Positions 24,888 through 31,527 of a stretch of DNA of 33,900 bases are shown in pieces. Within the stretch, counting starts at the first letter, position 1. Every line of letters begins with the position of its first letter. The DNA lies in assembly GCF_019459305.1 (NCBI RefSeq), contig NZ_JAIBES010000095.1:1-33900 (forward strand). The letters run 5' to 3'. This DNA comes from Sphingopyxis sp. Lineage in GTDB: Bacteria; Pseudomonadota; Alphaproteobacteria; Sphingomonadales; Sphingomonadaceae. The notes under the pieces are model-generated. The model was given only the letters and a program-made list of their open reading frames with translations. It had not been told where the DNA came from and did no database searches. Made by a program: the position numbers and the translations under genes.

Positions 24888-25145
24888 CTAGTCACGAACA
24901 TCCGGTCTTGGCCTTATCGTCGGCAAAAGCGGCGCGCGGTTCGAGCGTGCCCACTGCCGGTTGATTGCGTGCAGGATATGCAAGCTGTTCGCCGCTGCCG
25001 CCCAGATTTCGGCCTGCTCTACATCGCCAGCAGCGGCGCAGCGATCCGCCTCACGGCGCGCATATGCCGCTGCCGCTTCGCCATGTTCATCCTCCGCCGC
25101 AACAACAGCAATCCAAAAAGGATCCTCTTCCATCGTGACCCCCAT
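24888..25145 (-). CDS. DUF6961-like small protein (paralogue 2)
   Basis: This 85-residue helical protein shares FWIAVVAAEDEHGEAAAAYARR and EQAEIWAAAANSLHILHAI with the protein at 8791-9039. The common pattern is W-x-x-V-x-A-A-E-x-x-HG, E-x-A-x-x-W-x-A-A and L-H-x-I, as in DUF6961-type proteins of unknown function. The C-terminus adds a Pro/Arg-rich tail. Starts at 25145 (AAGGG 4 nt upstream) and 25133 (MEEDPF, GGGGG 5 nt upstream) are both possible. The longer open frame to 25304 has no family character. Confidence 0.65.
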   Translation of the reverse strand: MGVTMEEDPFWIAVVAAEDEHGEAAAAYARREADRCAAAGDVEQAEIWAAAANSLHILHAINRQWARSNRAPLLPTIRPRPDVRD

Positions 25146-25264
25146 CGTGCCCTTCACCCTAAGGCAAAAAGTTCCGGTCCATGGCGACATTCGCGTTAAC
25201 CCAGGTTGCATCTGCGAGATTTTACGTGCGAAGTGGGATGTTTCCCCAGTCTCGCGCCGCCGGT

Positions 25265-25289
25265 GCAACTGGCCCGAAAATGAAGCGTT
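25265..25289 (+). promoter_or_regulatory. Weak EcfG-type promoter candidate for MgtC-like gene
   Basis: GCAAC (25265-25269) plus a 16-nt spacer plus CGTT (25286-25289) has one mismatch in the -35. It leads toward the MgtC/SapB gene at 25373 with a leader of about 75 nt. Confidence 0.25.
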
Positions 25290-25372
25290 ACACAAATGTG
25301 ACATGCGCTTCCCGCCTAGCCCCTGCTCCGGCCACGGTTCCGCTGGCGATCAGTGCCATAGCGGGTGGTTGA

Positions 25373-26059
25373 ATGGACCTGCTTAATCCCGACCTCTATT
25401 GGCCGATCTTGGGAGCGATACTGGCCAGCGCGATCATCGGGTCGGAACGCGAGTATCGCGCCAGTCCCGCCGGACTGCGAACCCATATCCTCGTCGGCCT
25501 GTCGTGCTGCCTGCTCATGCTCTCGGCAGTTCATCAGATGGCATGGCTCAATGATGCGCCCGTCGAAGTGGTGCGCATCGATCCGGTGCGCATGGCGCAC
25601 GGGATCCTGACCGGGATCGGATTTCTCTGCGGCGGCGTCATCTTTCGGGAGGGATTCAACGTGCGCGGTCTGACGACCGCGGCGTCGCTGTGGATGACCG
25701 CAACGCTTGGCATATTGTTCGGAATCGGTTTCTATGAATTGGCGATCTTCGGCGCGGCCGCAACCGTGCTTGTGCTGGCGGCCGTCTCGATCACCGATCG
25801 GCGCTCTCCCCAGCAGCGCATCGTCCATCTGAAGGCGACGTATCGGCGGTCGGATGCGATCAGTGCCCGCGTGTTTGGCGCGCTGCTCGCCGAACATGGG
25901 CTGCGGGTCATCACCATCGATCAGGTTATGGCCAACAACGTCATAGAATTTGGCGCGGTCGCGCATGGCTATAGCGATGAGCGCGTCGATCGACTGGCCG
26001 ACAGCCTGACCGGCAACCCCAACGTCACCGGTTTCGAGATCCGCCCTCAGCAAGGCTGA
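25373..26059 (+). CDS. MgtC/SapB family membrane protein
   Basis: The 228-residue protein has four or five N-terminal transmembrane helices with MgtC/SapB motifs: ILASAIIGSEREYRASPAGLRTHILVGL, PVRMAHGILTGIGFLCGGVIFREG and VRGLTTAASLWMTATLGI. A cytoplasmic ACT-like domain (about residues 145-225, HLKATYRRSDAISARVFGALL) follows. Pathogen MgtC inhibits ATP synthase and supports growth at low Mg2+; environmental homologues are linked to envelope and stress tolerance. It starts well away from the divergent DUF6961-like gene, so it has its own promoter. The ATG at 25373 starts just before the first helix. Confidence 0.93.
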   Translation: MDLLNPDLYWPILGAILASAIIGSEREYRASPAGLRTHILVGLSCCLLMLSAVHQMAWLNDAPVEVVRIDPVRMAHGILTGIGFLCGGVIFREGFNVRGLTTAASLWMTATLGILFGIGFYELAIFGAAATVLVLAAVSITDRRSPQQRIVHLKATYRRSDAISARVFGALLAEHGLRVITIDQVMANNVIEFGAVAHGYSDERVDRLADSLTGNPNVTGFEIRPQQG

Positions 26060-26479
26060 CCAAAGCCCATACGCTCGTGACACAAGGCGTCAGGCAAGCA
26101 CGGCCGATCCGGGCGAGTAGCCATCTTTTCGATGAGAAACGTTCGAAGGCGGGTTGCCCTTCCCGCGACACGATCGCCGACAATCGACTTTTGCGGGCAT
26201 GTCGGTACGCTGCAAGCAAAGCACCCCACGCACCGGTCGCCTGTCCATCCGAAGGCAATGCCGCCGCCCGCTTCCGCCAAGTATCGACGCTACGAACCCT
26301 CGATTTTACCCCCGCCCTGGAAGGACCGGCGCAGATCTCGCACTGCTAACCGTCCGTCCTCATCGCCGACGACTGCCAGCGGGGCGCGCAAACGCGCGAT
26401 GCCCGCAGGATAACAGAATCCAGGTTGCCAGAGGCCGTTGCTATCATGCTCGCCGGGCCAGGGCAGATCGCCCGCCGCG
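26060..26479. other. Intergenic region between convergent genes
   Basis: These 420 nt between the MgtC-like and MBL genes hold only Arg/Pro/Ala-rich open frames on several phases (26025-26258 minus, 26077-26349 plus), with no ribosome binding site or domain. I see no hairpin strong enough to call a terminator. Confidence 0.5.
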
Positions 26480-27787
26480 TCAATCGACCAGCGCCGAGTA
26501 GCCCGCTACGATTGGCCGATCGCCCTCGATCGTAATCAGGATATTGTCGCATCCGCCCGGCGTCTCGTCGGCGTCAGGCCCGACCTTGCGCTGACGCATT
26601 TCGCAGGCGCGCGCTTCATCTTCCAGGCGAAAACCATCTTCGCGGTCGGTTCGAAGCACCTGGCCGCGCGCGGCAAGTTCGGCAACGATTTCAGGGTCGG
26701 GGAGCCGGACGCGATGATAGGGATAGGGTCCCGAGGATATTGCATAGATCGAGGCGCCTACTGCATCGAGGAAGGCGGTGCGCGACGAGGTGAGGCTGCC
26801 ATGATGGCCGACCACAAGCACATCGGCCTGCAGATCAGCAGCGCAGCAAGCGATCAGTTTTGCTTCGATGCTGCGCGGGCTGGGCGGCGTTGCGGGCGGT
26901 TCGCGTTCGCCGCCCTCGGCGTCGCCGGTCAGCAGGACCCGTTTGCCGCCGAGATCGAGACGGATGACGACGCTATTGCCGTTGGGGTCGGAATGCGGAT
27001 GTGCGTCGCGATAAAGAAAGTGCATCGACGCCGCCGGGCCGAGCGCAACGGGCACTTCGCTCATCATTGCGGCCTGGTGCACGGTCACAGTCCCATTACA
27101 GCCGCTGCCGGAGAAGGTGACGCTCCGCGTCGCGTTCGATGCAATCGCGTCATGGTAGAGCGCCCCAGGTTCCGCCATCGCAGCTTTCAGAAAATGGCAG
27201 TAACCATCGGTCCTGTTGACGCGGCCCGACTCCCAGATGTTCGCGACCTGAAACCGCTCGAACACGCCTGGCATCAGTTGAAGATGGTCCTTGTGCGGAT
27301 GGCTGAGGATCAGATGATCGATCCGGGTCAGGTCGGGTCGCGCCGCGCGGATATAGGCAACAACCCGGTTTTCATCGCCGCCGTGGAGATCGTCCTGGCT
27401 GCCGGCATCGTAAAGAAGCGCATAGCCCGGCCCCTCGACAAACACCGCAAGCCCGGTGCCGACGTCGATGACATGGACCTTGTGAGGAACTGCTGCCAGC
27501 GCCTCACCGCCAACGTCGGCGCGCACGATCGTCCAGGCCTTGCTCACATAGCCACGCGTGCCGTCCGCAAGCTCGACGATATACCAGCCGCTCACGTCAC
27601 CGACGAGAGTCGCGCTTTCGCCAGGGCGCAGCCGGGCCAATATGGCGGTATCGGTCGATGGTCCTTCGCGAACCAGTACCGCGCTCGACACGCGCGCGCT
27701 GGGGGCGACGTCATCGGCAACAGCCGGTGCCGCGGTAAGCATGACCGCACCGAGCATCAGCGCTGCCAACCAGGATCGAAGGATCAT
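26480..27787 (-). CDS. Exported SH3b and MBL-fold (ComEC-like) hydrolase
   Basis: The 435-residue protein has a signal peptide (AALMLGAVMLTAAPAVADD), an SH3b domain (about residues 30-95; VLVREGPSTDTAILARLRPGES, GTRGYVSKAW) and a metallo-beta-lactamase fold with DHLILSHPHKDHLQLMPGV (HxHxDH), LLTGDAEGGE and DVLVVGHHGSLTSS. The last two motifs match the ComEC/Rec2 C-terminal hydrolase, here detached from the channel and exported. A DNA or phosphodiester substrate is possible. AAGGAGGGG lies just before the ATG at 27787, a very strong ribosome binding site; the frame upstream of it is not coding. Confidence 0.9.
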   Translation of the reverse strand: MILRSWLAALMLGAVMLTAAPAVADDVAPSARVSSAVLVREGPSTDTAILARLRPGESATLVGDVSGWYIVELADGTRGYVSKAWTIVRADVGGEALAAVPHKVHVIDVGTGLAVFVEGPGYALLYDAGSQDDLHGGDENRVVAYIRAARPDLTRIDHLILSHPHKDHLQLMPGVFERFQVANIWESGRVNRTDGYCHFLKAAMAEPGALYHDAIASNATRSVTFSGSGCNGTVTVHQAAMMSEVPVALGPAASMHFLYRDAHPHSDPNGNSVVIRLDLGGKRVLLTGDAEGGEREPPATPPSPRSIEAKLIACCAADLQADVLVVGHHGSLTSSRTAFLDAVGASIYAISSGPYPYHRVRLPDPEIVAELAARGQVLRTDREDGFRLEDEARACEMRQRKVGPDADETPGGCDNILITIEGDRPIVAGYSALVD

Positions 27788-28657
27788 GAAGCCCCTCCTT
27801 TCGCCCTCGTCCAAAGGCTCATCGTGCCGAACCCTCGCCCGTTCGCCACGACGACGGCGTATTCATAACTTCATCTAGCCGAACAACGAGCGAATTCCCG
27901 CAATCAGCCGGCAACGAACGATCCTGCGACCAGCACGGTCGCGAGCCAGAACAAGGCCGCGACGGCGCGCTTTCCAGTTCGATTTGCTGTCCATGATGCC
28001 GAGATGACACGGCAGGATTTTGTAGGAAAGGCCTTTCCTTCCGCATCGGCGATATCATTCCAGCCCCCTCGCCTGGTATCTCGGCAGCGGCGTTGCTATG
28101 GAAGCGCCGCCGCCTCGATCGGCGCCGATTAGCGGCTCTTGCACGGTTCAGTGCGACAAGCCCCCCTTATGTCCGGCCCGGCCAGAACGGCGAGCTTCCC
28201 CTGCTGGTCTTGGAGGTACTGCGCCGCGGGCGTGCGGATCATGCCCACCCGTATGGCCCGGAAGCAGCAATGAGCAGCGCGTGGCCTGTCCCCCGAAACA
28301 ACGAATGGGGGGGGGGTGTATTCGCCCCACCCGACTGCCCCGCACCACCCATGCCGCCGGGGGGCCCCTGCCCCCCAAAACCCCGTGGGGCCGCTTTGGG
28401 GGGCGCCCCTTCCATTGTCTTGCTGCACGCGGAGACCTTAGCCGAGCACGACTCCCGCGAGGACGATCATGCTCAATTCTGCCGCATGCGGCGCGTGACA
28501 ATGAGACATTCGACCACCTCCTTTCGCTTGTTGACGATGCGGCGAATATGACCGCTTTGGCCGATACTTCAAGCCCGACGCGCAGGTCCCTGTTGCCCTA
28601 CGGTCGTTTAACGACGGCGTCCGTCACAGCTTCGGCTAGGACGCGATCGACAAAATA
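27788..28657. other. Long gene-poor region with G/C homopolymer tracts
   Basis: Over 870 nt I find no supported gene. Between 28307 and 28410 there are ten consecutive G (28307-28316) and many runs of C or G of four or more, unlike the rest of the window. Overlapping Pro/Arg/Gly-rich frames here (28093-28661) look like composition artefacts. A minus-strand microprotein frame around 27904-27994 appears frameshifted. Poor sequence quality in the G/C tract is possible. Confidence 0.55.
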
Positions 28658-29281
28658 TTAGGAAACGACAGAAAAATGTGAGTGCGCGGCAACGGCTTGA
28701 GATGCTTTCATCCGTGCGAACGAGACAACCTGCTGTGCAAGAATGTCCAGCTGTTGATTGATGTCACGATCGGCCACCTGGCCGTTGACATCGAAAAGTG
28801 GTTGGCTGGAGTTGGCGGCGACGCCAAGGGGAGTCGGCCAGCCGCGCAACGCATGCGTAATCGAGCGCAGCGTCGCAAGCGTACTGCCAGCAGCCTGCCA
28901 ACCGCCGGCAACAGCAATTAGGCCAACGGCGCGTCCGTCGAAATAGGGCTGTGCGTCCAAGACCAGGTCTTGCACGTAATCGAGCGCATTCTTGACCACG
29001 CCCGACACAGTGCCGTGATAAGCAGGAGACGCTACGATGATACCGTCAGCTGTGCGCAAGGCTTCCAGCAGCGCTTGCGCCTTCGAACAGCGCTCGCTGC
29101 GGTGCGGAGCATATAGCGGAAGGTCGATAGCTTCGCCCGTAAAGCGCGCGCCATCGGCTCCATGTGCTTCGCAGCGCGCGAGTACATGTTGAAGCAAGCG
29201 CTCGGCTGAGCCGCCAGCGATCGCATTGCCCCCTAGCGCGACGATGCGGGGACGATGCGCGGAAACAGGGCGCTCGATCAT
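28658..29281 (-). CDS. NADPH-dependent FMN reductase
   Basis: The 207-residue flavodoxin-like protein has an N-terminal PRIVALGGNAIAGGSAERLL phosphate loop and the family signature IVASPAYHGTVSGVVKNALDYVQDL (SPxYHGxxxGxxKNxxDY). GWPTPLGVAANSSQ lies near the C-terminus. It would reduce FMN, quinones or similar acceptors with NAD(P)H. GAGGA overlapping the preceding stop lies 7 nt before the ATG at 29281, and only 10 nt separate it from the dioxygenase gene, so the pair forms an operon. It could supply reduced flavin to a partner oxygenase, but no flavin monooxygenase is visible here. Confidence 0.9.
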   Translation of the reverse strand: MIERPVSAHRPRIVALGGNAIAGGSAERLLQHVLARCEAHGADGARFTGEAIDLPLYAPHRSERCSKAQALLEALRTADGIIVASPAYHGTVSGVVKNALDYVQDLVLDAQPYFDGRAVGLIAVAGGWQAAGSTLATLRSITHALRGWPTPLGVAANSSQPLFDVNGQVADRDINQQLDILAQQVVSFARMKASQAVAAHSHFSVVS

Positions 29282-29291
29282 GTCATTTTCC

Positions 29292-30056
29292 TCAGTTGAA
29301 TGTCACCTGGCTACCGCCGCGCAGGAAAGCGATCGCGTTACGACGAAGATGGTTGGTGCCGGGATTGAGGATGGGTTCGGGCGAGTATTGCGCCAGATAG
29401 ACACGGCGCATGTTCGGCGTCGAGTTCGATCCGGTCGCGTGGAGCGCGAGGCTGGAGAAAGCGACGACACTGCCGGCCGGCACTTCAAGCGTCACGCCTT
29501 CGCTATCACCGGTGTAGCCGACGAGGTCATTGCTACCGGGCTGACGCGTGTGGGCAACGATACCTTCGCGTGTTTCGGGCGCCTCTGAGAAAGGCAGGAT
29601 CCGAACCGTGCCATTCGCGACGGTGGTGTCGTCGAGCGTGCACCAGCAGGTGAGGTACGGCTTGTGATCAACAGGGCCGCCATTGCCGACGACATAGCCT
29701 GAATCCTGGTGCCAGCTGAACGGCATGCCTTCGCTCGCGCCTTTCACGACATATTGGTCATAGAAGAAATAAGCATCGTCGCCGAGGGTGGCACGGCAGA
29801 TATCGGCCATCGTCTCGCTGAACAGCATGTTGCGAAGACTAGGCTGGCGGCGCTGGCATTCGCCTGCGAAATAGCGCTTGCCCTTGTGGCTGATGCCGTC
29901 AACCTCGACGCCGAGGCTGTCGAGGCGCGCGTCCTCGCGGTCGATCACGCGGCCGCATTCCTCGCGGAGTAATTCCAGAAGCGGGCCTTCGAGGATGCGC
30001 TCGAATACCGCATAACCTTCGGTCGCGAACTGTTCGCGCTGGGCGGCGTAATCCAT
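29292..30056 (-). CDS. Phytanoyl-CoA dioxygenase (PhyH) family protein
   Basis: The 254-residue Fe(II)/2-oxoglutarate-dependent oxygenase has FATEGYAVFERIL at the N-terminus, the metal motif HxD in FSWHQDSGYVVG, and the distal His and 2-oxoglutarate-binding Arg in ALHATGSNSTPNMRRVYLAQYSPEPI. It hydroxylates an unknown small molecule in the cytoplasm. GGGAGAG lies close before the ATG at 30056; the frame upstream to 30131 overlaps the LysR promoter region. It is divergent from the LysR gene, the usual arrangement for a regulator and its target, and co-transcribed with the FMN reductase. Confidence 0.92.
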   Translation of the reverse strand: MDYAAQREQFATEGYAVFERILEGPLLELLREECGRVIDREDARLDSLGVEVDGISHKGKRYFAGECQRRQPSLRNMLFSETMADICRATLGDDAYFFYDQYVVKGASEGMPFSWHQDSGYVVGNGGPVDHKPYLTCWCTLDDTTVANGTVRILPFSEAPETREGIVAHTRQPGSNDLVGYTGDSEGVTLEVPAGSVVAFSSLALHATGSNSTPNMRRVYLAQYSPEPILNPGTNHLRRNAIAFLRGGSQVTFN

Positions 30057-30106
30057 TCTCTCTCTCCCGGATGTTTCATTAAGCACCAAGTAGCGCATAA
30101 TCGGCC

Positions 30107-30166
30107 ATTGCATCCAATCGAATTGCATCACACTTTCATTCGTTTATACTATGGCTCATGCGAATG
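30107..30166. promoter_or_regulatory. Divergent LysR-dioxygenase control region
   Basis: ATTGCATC occurs at 30107-30114 and 30122-30129 (15-nt period). CATTCG (30137-30142) and CGAATG (30161-30166) are perfect inverted copies. A sigma-70-like promoter TTGCAT (30123-30128), N16, TATACT (30145-30150) points toward the LysR gene, with transcription start near 30157. The repeats lie between the divergent starts and are candidate LysR-regulator sites. Confidence 0.45.
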
Positions 30167-31078
30167 AGACAGGTTGAGGCGTTTCGCGCCGTGATGATGA
30201 GCGGGGGCATCACAGCCGCCGCGACGATGCTGAATATCAGCCAGCCCTCGGTCAGTCGGCTGATCGCGGACATGGAGCGCGCGGTGGGATTCCGGCTGTT
30301 CGACCGGCGCGGCGCACGCGTGCATCCGACCGCGCAGGCGCAGGCGCTGTACGAGGCAGTTCGGCGGAGCTATGCGGGGCTCGACCTGCTCGATCAGGCG
30401 GCGCGGCGCATCCGTGCGCATCCGGTGGGAACGGTACGGATTGCGGCGCTCGCCGCGATCGCGATGGCGATCCTGCCCGCGGTGATCGCGCGGTTTCGCA
30501 TCCTTTATCCCGACATCAAGATCACGGTGGAATCGCTGGGCCAGCGGGCGATCGAAGAGCGCGTCTTTCTGGGGCAGGCGGATCTGGGCATCGGAGTCGA
30601 TGCGCAGGGGCGCGAAGGAATTCGCTCGACCCAGCTCGCGCGCGCCGAATATGTCTGCATCCTGCCCGCGAACCATCCGCTTGCGACGCGGCCGCATCTC
30701 GGTGTTGCGGACCTGGCGGGAGAAGAATTCATTGGACCGATGCACGAGGCCGACGCGCTGTGGAACGGGATCGACGCCGCACTCGAAAATTCGGGCATCC
30801 CGGTGTCGCGGCGGCTTGAGACGCAACATTCGCAGATATTATACGCCTTTGTCGAGGCAGGGCTCGGCGTGTCGATTGCCGAACCGTTCAGCGCGCCTTT
30901 GTTCCACCGACTGGGCGTCGCGGTGCGCCCAATTGCGCCGCCGATCTATCTCGATTTTGCATTGCTTGAACCTGACATCGGGCCCACACCCGAGATCGTC
31001 GGGTGGCTGAACGCCGATGTAAAGCGCGAGACCGACGCGTGTCTCGCACATGTGAAGAACGTGGTTTCGTCCTCCTAG
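30158..31078 (+). CDS. LysR-family transcriptional regulator
   Basis: The 306-residue regulator has an N-terminal winged helix-turn-helix (MRQVEAFRAVMMSGGITAAATMLNISQPSVSRLIADMERAVGFRLFDRR) and a periplasmic-binding-like effector domain (residues about 92-295; GTVRIAALAAIAMAILP, DLGIGVDAQ, VEAGLGVSIAEP). The HTH and effector style are close to OccR/NocR-type regulators that sense amino-acid or opine-like molecules, but the ligand is not determined. It probably controls the divergent dioxygenase operon and perhaps the TonB receptor downstream. ATG codons at 30158 and 30164 are possible; the promoter predicts an almost leaderless transcript. Confidence 0.94.
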   Translation: MRMRQVEAFRAVMMSGGITAAATMLNISQPSVSRLIADMERAVGFRLFDRRGARVHPTAQAQALYEAVRRSYAGLDLLDQAARRIRAHPVGTVRIAALAAIAMAILPAVIARFRILYPDIKITVESLGQRAIEERVFLGQADLGIGVDAQGREGIRSTQLARAEYVCILPANHPLATRPHLGVADLAGEEFIGPMHEADALWNGIDAALENSGIPVSRRLETQHSQILYAFVEAGLGVSIAEPFSAPLFHRLGVAVRPIAPPIYLDFALLEPDIGPTPEIVGWLNADVKRETDACLAHVKNVVSSS

Positions 31079-31527
31079 GTCCGTCTCCTTGGTCGTGGCT
31101 CGGACTCGATAGCGCCACGAGCAACTGCCCCCAGAGGGATCGAGAGTTGTCGAACCAGGTCCGGGAGGCGGAAGAAATTCTCGCCCCCGTCGATCAGCAA
31201 TAGCGGCGTTAGAGACGGTGCGTTGTCCCAGCAGCCGCTCGCCCAGCCAAGAATGGAGATGCGACCAACTCGCTCCACAGCCACACCGCCTTCGCCTCGT
31301 TGCGGGAACGCAAATCAAACCCGGCTATTCGATCAAGCCATAGCATTTGGACATAACCCTGCGATTTTTCTCGATTGGACTGGTATGATTTTGCAGCGCA
31401 TCCCTATGCGTGGCGGGTTGGCCTTCGGGCCGACCAGATGATTCTGGGCCGCGCACCCGCGGCTTCGCCATCGTTTCAAAGTCCAGGCGGGCAAATGATC
31501 CGCCGGACGCGAGTGGGGAGGTTTTCG
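31079..31527. other. Intergenic region upstream of TonB-dependent receptor
   Basis: These 449 nt hold no confident gene. A minus frame (31075-31284) contains GRISILGWASGCWDNAPS, a stretch loosely like the start of DUF1446/AtuA proteins, so a 5' remnant is conceivable. The receptor frame is open upstream of its ATG to about 31375, but those residues lack signal-peptide character. No promoter is clear. Confidence 0.45.

Noticed and set aside
26438-27868. A 476-codon plus-strand open frame
   Set aside because: It is antisense to the SH3b-MBL gene, whose signal peptide, metal motifs and ribosome binding site are clear.
28093-28661. Overlapping Pro/Gly/Arg-rich frames on the plus strand
   Set aside because: Their length comes from the G/C homopolymer tract; there is no start signal or domain.
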